64,000 bases of DNA, taken from Paenibacillus sp. FSL H7-0737 (GTDB taxonomy: Bacteria; Bacillota; Bacilli; Paenibacillales; Paenibacillaceae). The DNA lies in NCBI RefSeq assembly GCF_000758545.1, contig NZ_CP009279.1, positions 1,984,001-2,048,000 on the forward strand, in the 5' to 3' direction. Below, piece by piece: positions 11,529 to 19,879 of the stretch; position 1 is the first letter of the stretch; every line of letters starts with the position of its first letter. The notes under the pieces are model-generated. The model made no database searches. It was given only the letters and a program-made list of their open reading frames with translations, and was not told where the DNA came from. The position numbers and the translations under genes were made by a program.

Positions 11529-13388
11529 ATGAAACTTGAAGCCAAACAGAACACCGCTTCGGGAGCAAAGCGTAAAGCAGCCGAGCAGAAGACACTTGAT
11601 GAACGTTTCGTGTACAAAGATGATGATGTGATCGACAAAGCGTTTGACTGGAAGCAGTTCACCAGATTATTCAGCTATATGAAGCCTTACGCCAAACAGA
11701 TGCTTCCACTGGTTTCTATCATGATGATTCTGGGAACCATTACGAAGCTTACCGTTCCTTTCTTGACAAGTTTAGCTATCGACCGTGCTATAGCGCCTAA
11801 GGTTGGGAATCCAAGCTTAACACTTCTTTATTCGCTTACGGCAGGTGTCATTGTCTTATATCTCATTCAATGGATTGCAGGTGTGTACCGGATTAAGTAC
11901 ACGAACATCATTGGACAAAGAGTCATTTATGACTTGCGTTCTGACTTGTTCAAGCATATTCAGAAGCTCTCTTTTAACTTCTTCGATAAACGCCCAGCAG
12001 GTTCGGTATTAGTACGTGTGACGAATGATATCAACTCACTGCAGGATTTGTTCACGAACGGGGTAGTCAATCTGATGATTGACTGTGTACAGCTTTTAGG
12101 GATTACCATTATTCTGTTATTGATCAACTGGAAACTTGGTCTTGCAGTAATGGTTACGGTTCCGATCATGTTCTTTATTTCTACTAAGCTGCGTCAGAAG
12201 ATTCGGATCGCTTGGCAGGATGTGCGGATGAAGAACTCTAGAATTAATTCTCACTTGAATGAATCGATTCAGGGGATCAGAGTCACACAAGCATATACAC
12301 AAGAACGTGAAAACATGAATTATTTCGATTTTATGAATACAGATAGTAAAAAGTCCTGGAATAAAGCATCTGCGATGAACCAAGCTTTCGGGCCGATGAT
12401 CGAGATCACTGGTGGTTTTGGAACGATGATCCTCTTTTGGCTAGGAGCGTATCTCATCCAATCTGGCGAGCTTACTGTCGGTTTACTGGTAGCGTTCAGT
12501 TCTTATGTCAGCAACTTCTGGGACCCGATCAACCGTCTGGGGCAGATGTATAACCAGCTGCTGGTAGCGATGGCCTCCTCAGAACGGATCTTTGAATATT
12601 TGGATGAGCAGCCTTCGGTTCAAGATAATCCAGGGGCTAAACCACTAGGAACGATTCGTGGAGATATTAACTTCAATAAGGTCGTTTTTGAATATGAAAA
12701 AGGTCGGGCGGCTTTAAAAGGCATCGATCTGGATGTAAAAGCTGGGCAATCGATCGCGCTGGTGGGTCATACTGGCTCGGGGAAAAGCACGATTATTAAC
12801 CTGATTGGCCGGTTCTATGATATTAAGAGCGGAAGAATTACGATTGACGGTGAAGATATCCGTGAAGTTACTCTAGATAGTCTGAGAAGGCAGATCGGAA
12901 TCGTGCTGCAGGACACCTTCATTTTCTCAGGAACGATTCGCGATAATATCCGGTTTGGTCGACTGGATGCTACCGATGAAGAAGTGGAAAATGCCGCGAA
13001 AGCAGTAGATGCCCATGACTTTATTATGAAGCTTCCTGGAGGGTATGAGACAGAGGTAGAAGAGCGTGGTAGTGCCTTGTCCATGGGACAGCGTCAGCTG
13101 CTCTCCTTTGCCCGTGCACTATTGGCGAATCCACGGATTCTGATCCTTGATGAAGCTACGGCAAGTATTGATACAGAGACGGAGCTGAAGATTCAAGAGG
13201 CACTCAAAATCTTACTTCAGGGCCGGACCTCCTTTATCGTCGCTCATAGACTATCTACCATCCGCCATGCGGATAAAATAGTTGTTCTGGACCATGGTGA
13301 GATTAAAGAAGAAGGAACCCACCGAGAACTGACATCACGTGATGGTGTGTATAACGGATTAATAGAAGCGCAGTTCCGCTTTCTATAG
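11529..13388 (+). CDS. ABC exporter half-transporter, catalytic subunit
   Basis: A protein of 619 residues from ATG 11529, which is preceded by GGAGG at 10 bases; the in-frame GTG 11520 is too close to the ribosome site. The N-terminal extension of about 45 residues is charged, followed by the membrane domain (about 60-340) and the ATPase. Walker A GHTGSGKST (near 412) and Walker B ILILDEATASID (near 537) are complete. The signature is LSMGQRQ, with Met replacing the first Gly of LSGGQ. Paired with the upstream subunit this gives one canonical and one degenerate ATP site. A terminator follows. Confidence 0.88.
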   Translation: MKLEAKQNTASGAKRKAAEQKTLDERFVYKDDDVIDKAFDWKQFTRLFSYMKPYAKQMLPLVSIMMILGTITKLTVPFLTSLAIDRAIAPKVGNPSLTLLYSLTAGVIVLYLIQWIAGVYRIKYTNIIGQRVIYDLRSDLFKHIQKLSFNFFDKRPAGSVLVRVTNDINSLQDLFTNGVVNLMIDCVQLLGITIILLLINWKLGLAVMVTVPIMFFISTKLRQKIRIAWQDVRMKNSRINSHLNESIQGIRVTQAYTQERENMNYFDFMNTDSKKSWNKASAMNQAFGPMIEITGGFGTMILFWLGAYLIQSGELTVGLLVAFSSYVSNFWDPINRLGQMYNQLLVAMASSERIFEYLDEQPSVQDNPGAKPLGTIRGDINFNKVVFEYEKGRAALKGIDLDVKAGQSIALVGHTGSGKSTIINLIGRFYDIKSGRITIDGEDIREVTLDSLRRQIGIVLQDTFIFSGTIRDNIRFGRLDATDEEVENAAKAVDAHDFIMKLPGGYETEVEERGSALSMGQRQLLSFARALLANPRILILDEATASIDTETELKIQEALKILLQGRTSFIVAHRLSTIRHADKIVVLDHGEIKEEGTHRELTSRDGVYNGLIEAQFRFL

Positions 13389-13395
13389 CAAAGAA

Positions 13396-13442
13396 CAACA
13401 GCCCATTCCCCTTGCGAAAGCAAATGAGGAGTGGGCTGTTTT
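13396..13442 (+). terminator. Terminator of the ABC exporter operon
   Basis: AACAGCCCA...TCC pairs with GGA...TGGGCTGTT and is followed by TTTAT. Confidence 0.75.
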
Positions 13443-13457
13443 ATATCGTACGTCCAA

Positions 13458-13706
13458 TTATTTCGGACGTTTAGGCAATCTACCCGTTATACGTAGCTCA
13501 AACATTTGGGCACAAATATCCTGATGCCACTGTGTATCCGTTGTTTGTTCCGCTAACAGTATTTCATTTTGTAGTCGTGCCATTTCCCAACAGTAAGTGG
13601 CATTCACCTGTAGGCATTGCTGTTGTTCCGTTTCTTCGGAGGCTGTAAGCTGGCGTAGACGACTTAGAGTGAACAGCTCGGCAAGACGTTCATGGACTGG
13701 AAGCAT
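13458..13706 (-). CDS. Small conserved hypothetical protein (DUF7667-like)
   Basis: An 82-residue soluble protein rich in Leu, Gln and Glu, predicted all-helical: LPVHERLAELFTLSRLRQL, then a QVNATYCWEMARLQNEILLA helix. It resembles small proteins frequent in Paenibacillus (I recall the label DUF7667), with a conserved Leu-x-Val-Asn-Ala segment. The function is unknown. Its upstream region carries repeated TACAACAGA elements. The start has AGGAGG. Confidence 0.6.
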   Translation of the reverse strand: MLPVHERLAELFTLSRLRQLTASEETEQQQCLQVNATYCWEMARLQNEILLAEQTTDTQWHQDICAQMFELRITGRLPKRPK

Positions 13707-13811
13707 ACTTTTTACCTCCTAGAAATATTTAAGCCACATATTAGTCTCGCCAAGAAAATTGTAATTCAATCATCAAGAAATTACGTTTTCTTTATTTTTG
13801 ATTGCATAAAA

Positions 13812-13871
13812 TACAACAGAATTACAATCCAGCTCTACGTACAAGAATTCTGTTGTACATAATACAACAGA
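13812..13871 (-). repeat. Three TACAACAGA elements upstream of the small helical gene
   Basis: TACAACAGAATT (13812-13823), its perfect 12-base inverse AATTCTGTTGTA (13846-13857), and TACAACAGA (13863-13871). Copies 2 and 3 form a 9-bp palindrome with a 5-base spacer, operator-like in shape. All lie within 170 bases upstream of the gene starting at 13706 on the minus strand. Confidence 0.6.
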
Positions 13872-13899
13872 AAAAATCCCCCAAAAGAAGACGGGGGAT
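13871..13899 (-). terminator. Terminator of the HD-GYP gene
   Basis: Read on the minus strand, ATCCCCC and GGGGGAT form a stem followed by six Ts. Confidence 0.75.
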
Positions 13900-13909
13900 C
13901 ATGGATTTC

Positions 13910-14090
13910 GAAAGATAGCTTTGACGCCCCGATCTTTGCGCCAGCAATGCAGGAGCCTCAAAGCGAGGTTACACAAGGCGTTCCTTCTATCCACCACCGC
14001 CACAAGTTTACATCAAACTTCCGGATGTCCAGAGGGCGGAGCCCTTGGGGCCCTCCCTTGGAAGGGAGGGTTTGGGAGGGATCGAAATGC
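13910..14090. repeat. GC-rich palindromic intergenic element
   Basis: A G+C-rich stretch unlike its surroundings. It contains a hairpin CCCTCCCTT-GG-AAGGGAGGG at 14051-14070, followed by TTTGGGAGGGAT. It has the look of a dispersed intergenic repeat. It touches the 3' end of the HD-GYP gene. The two plus-strand reading frames across it are not believable as genes. Confidence 0.45.
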
Positions 14091-14091
14091 C

Positions 14092-15132
14092 TTAGTCCAT
14101 GTAAATTTCTACAATGGCAACGTTCCGTTCGCGGGAAAGATCCACGAACATTCCGTCCACCTTTACCAGTGGTCGGAAAATATCGACCAGATTGTTCATA
14201 ATAATTACGCCATTATCACCTGTGTTCAGCAACACACGCTTGCCGATGAAGTTGGGCATTAAATGCTGGATAAAGGCTTGAACGGTTTTAGCGTTCAGTT
14301 TGCCGAAACTTAGATTGTTTATTTCACGCAGGACGGAAATAAGCTCTTGCTTCGACTGATAGACTCGTTTAGAAGTCATCGCACTATAAATGTCAGCTAC
14401 AGCTGCAATTTGTGCATAAGGATGAATATCAGTTTTGGTTAGACCGCTCGGATAGCCAGAGCCGTCCTCACGCTCATGATGTTGGAGAGCAGCCAAAGCT
14501 GTGTAAGAATCGTCCATGGAATTACGTATAATTTCGTAGCCGTACTTAGTATGTAGTTTAATTTCCTCGAACTCATCTGGCGTTAGCTTCCCTGGTTTAT
14601 TCAAGAGAGAGGGTGAAATTCGGCATTTTCCAATATCAATCAAATAGCCTGCACGACCAATTTCATAGCATTCTTGTTTGGAATAACCAAGCCATATCGC
14701 AATATAATAAGAGAGCATGCCCACCTGAAGGGAATGATTGTAGGTATAGTTATCTTCCCGATCTAGCAAAAGCAGGAGGGACACTACATCTTTATGCTTG
14801 TCCAAAGTTTGAAGCGAAGGCTGAAGAATGTCGTTTACCACGGATTGGTTGAAGCTTCCTTTTAATAACGCTTCCATATAAAGAGACTCGAAGCCATCAA
14901 TCATGGTATCAAAACTAGTGGTCACCGTCTGAATAATTGAAGGTCTGCTGAGGGGGGATACCTCTTCCTCTAACGTCTCGATATCAACATAATCAACTCC
15001 AAGCTGCATCAGCTTGGCGATATCATTTATTTGGAGCAGTGATCCTTTTGGTAATACATGTAAACCCCTAGAACTATACGCGTCCGCGTTAAGGTGATTA
15101 CCAGGTTTTAGATCCGAGACGTGTACTCTCAA
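14092..15132 (-). CDS. HD-GYP domain protein with degenerate HD motif
   Basis: A 346-residue protein. The N-terminal 1-110 is a short regulatory region (RVHVSDLKPGNHLNADAY) shared with the second HD-GYP protein at 18545. The HD-GYP domain follows: NHSLQVGMLSYYIAIWLGYS, then GYLIDIGK, then LQHHEREDGSGYPSGL and VADIYSAMTSKRVY. In active enzymes the second motif reads LHDIGK; here residue 165 is Ile (codon ATT), so the metal-ligand His is lost while the GYP part is intact. Cyclic-di-GMP hydrolysis is therefore doubtful, and a sensing or binding role is possible. The start is TTG with AAGGTGG. Confidence 0.85.
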   Translation of the reverse strand: MRVHVSDLKPGNHLNADAYSSRGLHVLPKGSLLQINDIAKLMQLGVDYVDIETLEEEVSPLSRPSIIQTVTTSFDTMIDGFESLYMEALLKGSFNQSVVNDILQPSLQTLDKHKDVVSLLLLLDREDNYTYNHSLQVGMLSYYIAIWLGYSKQECYEIGRAGYLIDIGKCRISPSLLNKPGKLTPDEFEEIKLHTKYGYEIIRNSMDDSYTALAALQHHEREDGSGYPSGLTKTDIHPYAQIAAVADIYSAMTSKRVYQSKQELISVLREINNLSFGKLNAKTVQAFIQHLMPNFIGKRVLLNTGDNGVIIMNNLVDIFRPLVKVDGMFVDLSRERNVAIVEIYMD

Positions 15133-15209
15133 TGCCTATGCCACCTTTTATCCGATTTTATCCAGAATATCAACAAAGTTCAGATTTTTCAATCAAAAAG
15201 GAGGAAAGA

Positions 15210-15923
15210 TTATTTGTGGATTGTATCGCTAGCTTTTTGATCAGAGTTCACCCAATGTTGGCCCGATTCATTAATGTCTTTTTTCCAAACGGGAACCGTC
15301 TGTTTCAATCGTTCAATGGCAAAGCGACTGGCTTCGTAGCAGGTATCGCGATGGGGTGTGGAGACGGCAATGATAACACTTGCTTCCTTTAAACCTACAA
15401 GCCCAATGCGGTGAGATATGGCGCAGTTTGCGTTCCAGCGGTTCTTCACTTCTTTACCAATCTCCTCTAGTTTACTTAAGGCCATAGGAATATAGGCATC
15501 ATAATGAAGTGCGGTTGTACGTTGTTCTCCGGTCATTTCACGTGTAGTGCCGATAAATAATAAGGATGCTCCGTGATTGACGTCAAGAACGGCATCTAGA
15601 AGCTTCTCTGCATTTAAAGGCTGGTCCGTTATGCTATAGAGACCATCAGTAGTAGTTTCATATATAGTGCCATTCTCTCCCCCGGAAACTGGAGGAATAA
15701 GTGCGACTTCGGAAGACGCTGTGATGATAGAATCATCAGGAGCATATTCCCGGTCAATGGCAATTAAAGAAGCCCCAATTTGGGATGCTGCATTCGGATA
15801 AGAGGCAGATAGAAGCTCCTTCAGCTTGCCAGCTGTTAAGGGAATCTCAGTCGCTTGGAAGGACAGAGAAGAAGAGCCGATTGTCTCAGCCAGACCCGCG
15901 AATAGTCGGATAGTAATATGCAT
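15210..15923 (-). CDS. MoaD-MoaE fusion, molybdopterin synthase
   Basis: A 237-residue fusion. Residues 1-82 are a MoaD ubiquitin-like domain (ITIRLFAGLAETIG ... EVALIPPVSGG) ending at Gly81-Gly82. Residues about 88-230 are MoaE, with LLFIGTTREMTGEQRTTALHYDAY, the HRIGLVGLKEASVIIAVSTPHRD core and the active-site VPVWKKD Lys. In separate proteins the MoaD C-terminal Gly is thiocarboxylated and inserted into MoaE to convert precursor Z to molybdopterin. Here Gly-Gly is internal, so cleavage or another route is needed. No other molybdopterin genes lie nearby. Confidence 0.88.
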   Translation of the reverse strand: MHITIRLFAGLAETIGSSSLSFQATEIPLTAGKLKELLSASYPNAASQIGASLIAIDREYAPDDSIITASSEVALIPPVSGGENGTIYETTTDGLYSITDQPLNAEKLLDAVLDVNHGASLLFIGTTREMTGEQRTTALHYDAYIPMALSKLEEIGKEVKNRWNANCAISHRIGLVGLKEASVIIAVSTPHRDTCYEASRFAIERLKQTVPVWKKDINESGQHWVNSDQKASDTIHK

Positions 15924-16059
15924 TTTTATTCTCCTCTGATGTATGATCTGATGTCTTCAATATACCATAATGTGTCTGAAAATGTTATGCTAGGCTCTAT
16001 AAGATCACGCACCGACTGCTTCATTAAAGAGCAGCTCAAGGGTAGGAGGAATGTTGCTT

Positions 16060-17499
16060 ATGGGGCATGTGCCACAAAGACTGACCATACTTCATACCAA
16101 TGATATACATAGCCATTTTGAAATGGTAAGTCCGGTGGCAGCGGAAATCGCCGCACAAAGGGCTGCAGCGGGAGAAGAGCCTGTACTGCTGCTGGATATT
16201 GGTGATCATATGGATCGTGCAGCTGTTGAGACAGAAGGCACTATGGGTCAGGCTAACATCGATGTATTAAATTTAACAGGATATGATGCTGTAACCATTG
16301 GCAATAATGAGGGGCTCACGTTCTCTCAGGAGATGTTGTCATCTATTTTTTCCGGGTTACAGTGCCCGGTAGTATGCTGTAATTTTGTAGAGTCTTCGAC
16401 AGGAGAGCCGCCAAGCTGGATGAAGCGTCATGCGGTCTTGGAGAAGGATGGAATTAAAATTGGAGTGACCGGAGCAACAGCGGCATTTACTTCGTTCTAT
16501 TCCCTTTTGGGCTGGGATGCTTTAGATCCTGAGACTGCGCTCCGGGAACAATGCCTACTTTTAGCGCCACAGGTGGATATTTTAATCGTTCTATCTCATC
16601 TCGGACTTCCTACGGATAAAATTCTGGCAGAACGGTTAGAGGGCGTACATGCCATTCTTGGTGGACATACGCACCATCTGTTAGAAGAGCCTATTATGAT
16701 TAATGGTACTGCCGTATGCGGTGCTGGGAAATTCGGTCGGTATCTCGGGCGCCTACAATTTGAGCGACTAGATCCTCAGTCTGATTTCAGCTTAGTGACG
16801 GGTGAATGTATTCCTATTGACCCCCTTCTAAAGGAGGAGGTTATAGGTCCTGCAGTCGCTATTCATTTGAAGCATGGCCAAGAATCTCTTCAGACGATCG
16901 CTGCGATTACTGACCGTGAGCTTCCTTTGAACTTGCGGGGAGAGTCCCCCTTTGGCAATCTTTTGGCACAAGCAGTACGTGGATTTACAGGAACTAGTAT
17001 GTCATTAGTTAATACGGGTCAGCTGCTAGGACCATTGCCGGAAGGCGAGGTTACGACAGGGATGCTGCACGCACTTTGTCCTTCTCCCATCAATACTTGC
17101 ATCATTAAGCTGAAGGGTATAGATATTCGCACAGCTTTGGAACAGAGCCTTACAGAGGAGTTTTATAGTAAGGTCATTTACGGGTACGGTTTCCGCGGGA
17201 ATCATCTGGGCAGCTTGGCAGTAGATGGATTAAAAATCTTGTACGACCCACTAATGATACCGTATGATAAGAGTGTTGCAGTTTTTGTCGAAGGAAACCC
17301 ACTGGAGGATGAAAGAGAGTATAATGTTGGTACGCTGGACATGTTTACTTTCAGGGCCGGCTATGAGACGATCGCGAATGGGAAGGATGCTTTGTTTCTA
17401 TTACCTCATTTTTTGCGTGATCTCTTGCGGATGGAGTTACAGCGTCCAAACAGCCTCGATGAATGCATGCTCACTCGCTGGGAGGCTAAGTCTGAATAA
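16060..17499 (+). CDS. 5'-nucleotidase / metallophosphoesterase family protein (YunD type)
   Basis: 479 residues from ATG 16060, which has TAGGAGG 10 bases upstream; an earlier ATG abuts the ribosome site. The N-terminal calcineurin-like domain shows LHTNDIHSHF, LLDIGDHMDR, GNNEG, LSHLG and GGHTHH, the dinuclear-metal ligands. The C-terminal 5'-nucleotidase domain (about 280-460) contains SLVNTGQL and the FRGNHLGSLAVDG substrate loop. There is no signal peptide, so like B. subtilis YunD it is probably cytoplasmic. The likely activity is nucleotide or cyclic-nucleotide phosphohydrolase; the substrate is unknown. Confidence 0.85.
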   Translation: MGHVPQRLTILHTNDIHSHFEMVSPVAAEIAAQRAAAGEEPVLLLDIGDHMDRAAVETEGTMGQANIDVLNLTGYDAVTIGNNEGLTFSQEMLSSIFSGLQCPVVCCNFVESSTGEPPSWMKRHAVLEKDGIKIGVTGATAAFTSFYSLLGWDALDPETALREQCLLLAPQVDILIVLSHLGLPTDKILAERLEGVHAILGGHTHHLLEEPIMINGTAVCGAGKFGRYLGRLQFERLDPQSDFSLVTGECIPIDPLLKEEVIGPAVAIHLKHGQESLQTIAAITDRELPLNLRGESPFGNLLAQAVRGFTGTSMSLVNTGQLLGPLPEGEVTTGMLHALCPSPINTCIIKLKGIDIRTALEQSLTEEFYSKVIYGYGFRGNHLGSLAVDGLKILYDPLMIPYDKSVAVFVEGNPLEDEREYNVGTLDMFTFRAGYETIANGKDALFLLPHFLRDLLRMELQRPNSLDECMLTRWEAKSE

Positions 17500-17571
17500 G
17501 GCCGACAGCTCATAATCTACACTTATAGACTCCATTTAACAGTGCTAGATTCCCAAAAATAGGAGGACATT

Positions 17572-18399
17572 ATGGACACGATTACAGCTATTATTTTAGC
17601 AATTGTCGAAGGGATCACTGAATTTATTCCTGTATCTTCGACCGGACACATGATCTTGACCACGAAGCTATTAGGCTTCGCTGAGCAAGATTCGATTATG
17701 AAGACTTATGAAATTGTAATTCAACTAGGGGCGATTTTGGCGATTGCACTTGTTTACCGCAAGCGAGTACTCAATTTGCTAGGGATTGGACGTAGTAGTT
17801 CAGGTAGAGGAGGCGTTATGCCGGCATCCCGTCTGAACTTAATTCATGTGATTCTCGGGATTGCCCCAGCACTTGCTGTGGCATTTTTTGCCCGCGATTT
17901 TATCAAAAGTCTTTTTGGAGCTTCGACTGTACTCTGGGCACTTGTGGCCGGAGGGATTCTAATGATTGTTGCAGAATGGGTGAACAGACGCAAAATACGA
18001 ATTACTGCTCACGAATTGGATGATTTGTCTTACGGACAGGCGCTCGCGATTGGATTGTATCAGATTATTTCGGTACTTTGGCCGGGCTTCTCCCGTTCCG
18101 GGTCTACTATTTCCGGGGGGATGTTAAGCGGGGTCAGCTACAAGGCTTCTGCGGATTTTTCCTTCCTCATAGCCATTCCTATTATGTGTGCGGCTTCCGG
18201 ATATGAACTGCTGGATTCGTATAAAAACTTCACAAGTGAGACGATTGGTTATTTTGTAATTGGTTTTCTGATTTCTTTTGTAGTGGCATATTTAGTGGTC
18301 ATTTTGTTTATGAAATGGATTCAAAAGATTCGATTAACGCATTTCGCGATCTATCGATTTATTCTTGCTGCTGTATTCTGGTTGTTTATTATGCGTTAA
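17572..18399 (+). CDS. uppP: Undecaprenyl-diphosphatase UppP (BacA)
   Basis: A 275-residue polytopic membrane protein. Both family motifs are visible: EGITEFIPVSSTGHMIL near the N-terminus (catalytic Glu and Ser) and PGFSRSGSTISGGMLSGV in the middle. It dephosphorylates undecaprenyl pyrophosphate to recycle the lipid carrier for peptidoglycan, and extra copies give bacitracin resistance. The length is normal. AGGAGG precedes the ATG. It appears monocistronic. Confidence 0.96.
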   Translation: MDTITAIILAIVEGITEFIPVSSTGHMILTTKLLGFAEQDSIMKTYEIVIQLGAILAIALVYRKRVLNLLGIGRSSSGRGGVMPASRLNLIHVILGIAPALAVAFFARDFIKSLFGASTVLWALVAGGILMIVAEWVNRRKIRITAHELDDLSYGQALAIGLYQIISVLWPGFSRSGSTISGGMLSGVSYKASADFSFLIAIPIMCAASGYELLDSYKNFTSETIGYFVIGFLISFVVAYLVVILFMKWIQKIRLTHFAIYRFILAAVFWLFIMR

Positions 18400-18544
18400 T
18401 GCCCGTTGGCATAGACCTAGACACATCTGATTTTCTTTAAGGTACACCTGTCTGAATTTCCATAGAAACGGTATAGACAAAGCGTGTGACCCAAGGATTT
18501 CAATACAGAATAGTATTTTACCGTTAAAGGCAGGAGTGAGTTTA

Positions 18545-19648
18545 GTGCGTTTAGTATCCGTGAATCAGCTTCAAGCAGGCATGAAATTAGGTAAAAAAAT
18601 ATATAATGATGAAGGTCTAACTCTACTCGCAGACGGGGTGGAGCTTACGGATGCATTGATCAAGCGTCTTGCAAGAATTGATATCGGCTATATCTACATA
18701 GAGGATTCTGTCACGGACGATATTGTGATTACTGGTATTCTACAGGATGAGACGCGCAATCAGGCCCTAAAGGTGATTCGTAATCAATTTCAGCAAATGT
18801 CTGGGGCTTCAGGAATTACCAAGGGTCTGTATCATCTGGACAAAAAATTTTCTAAGATCATGGATAACATTTTAGACGATATGTCTTTACAAGAAGATCC
18901 GATGATCATGCTGATGGATATGCACACTGCTGATAACTATTTATATGTCCATTCCCTGAATGTCTGCTTGTACACTTTAGTGCTTGGTATTGCTCACGGG
19001 TATAGTAAAGAGGAACTTCGAGTGATTGGGCTAGGCGCGCTGCTGCATGATATTGGGAAAACACAAATCCCGATAAAAATCGTACAGAAACCCGGCAGGC
19101 TCAGTGATGAAGAATTCCGCCACATGCAGGCTCATACCGAGATTGGGTTTCAGATTCTAAAGGAGGAGCCGAATATTCCGCTGCTCGCAGCACATTGTGC
19201 CTTGCAACATCATGAACGCATTGACGGTTCCGGATATCCTCGCGGATTAACAGGACCCCAAATACATGAATATGCCAAGTGGCTGGGTGTAGCGGACTCC
19301 TACGATGCCATGACCTCCAATAGAGTCTACAAAAAGGCTATGCTGCCACATCAAGCCGTTGAGGCCCTCTATGTTGGTTCCGGTACTTTATATGAGCAGA
19401 AGCATTTAGAGTTGTTTAGAGATCGCGTAGCTATCTATCCGCTGGGACTTACGGTGAAGCTCAGTACGGGGGAGAGCGGGGTTGTGGTCAAAATAGATCC
19501 AAGTACGCCTCATAGACCCACCGTACGTGTGCTTACGGGTCCTGAAGGAGAGAAAGTCGTACCGTTTGAACGAGATCTTAGTAAAGCCCTCTCCGTTGTT
19601 ATTATTGACGTCGCAGAACAAGGCGGTTCTCTGGAAACGCCAAATTGA
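18545..19648 (+). CDS. HD-GYP domain protein, probable c-di-GMP phosphodiesterase
   Basis: 367 residues from GTG 18545; AGGAG (18532-18536) is 8 bases upstream, and the GTG at 18536 lies inside it. The N-terminal region (RLVSVNQLQAGMKLGKKIY) parallels that of the degenerate HD-GYP protein at 15132. The catalytic domain is complete: LHDIGKTQIP (His168-Asp169), LQHHERIDGSGYPRGL and VADSYDAMTSNRVYKKA. A C-terminal tail of about 70 residues (LTVKLSTGESGVVVKID ...) forms a small beta domain often found after HD-GYP. It is likely to hydrolyse cyclic-di-GMP in the cytosol. Confidence 0.88.
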   Translation: MRLVSVNQLQAGMKLGKKIYNDEGLTLLADGVELTDALIKRLARIDIGYIYIEDSVTDDIVITGILQDETRNQALKVIRNQFQQMSGASGITKGLYHLDKKFSKIMDNILDDMSLQEDPMIMLMDMHTADNYLYVHSLNVCLYTLVLGIAHGYSKEELRVIGLGALLHDIGKTQIPIKIVQKPGRLSDEEFRHMQAHTEIGFQILKEEPNIPLLAAHCALQHHERIDGSGYPRGLTGPQIHEYAKWLGVADSYDAMTSNRVYKKAMLPHQAVEALYVGSGTLYEQKHLELFRDRVAIYPLGLTVKLSTGESGVVVKIDPSTPHRPTVRVLTGPEGEKVVPFERDLSKALSVVIIDVAEQGGSLETPN

Positions 19649-19675
19649 TTATTTATAGCAGCGTGGAGAGAAGAT

Positions 19676-19712
19676 TAGGCTTGTCCGAAGATATGTCGGA
19701 AGCCTATTTTTC
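19676..19712 (+). terminator. Terminator of the HD-GYP gene
   Basis: TAGGCTT...CCGA pairs with TCGG-AAGCCTA and is followed by TTTTT. Confidence 0.75.
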
Positions 19713-19879
19713 GTCTCGCTGCTTTTATTTTTTTGAAATGTAGCGCAAGTATAGAAGGCCAGAAAGACATCATAAGTGCAGTTTTTTTGACTAACGTGGT
19801 ATGATATAGGGTAAGTCATCGTTCTTTCTTCATGATTTTGGGTTAATAATAGGAATAAGATTTAAAGGAGCTAGTGCAA

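Noticed and set aside
13921..14262. Plus-strand frames of 113 and 84 codons across the GC-rich element
   Set aside because: They run from the repeat into the antisense of the HD-GYP gene and have no ribosome site.
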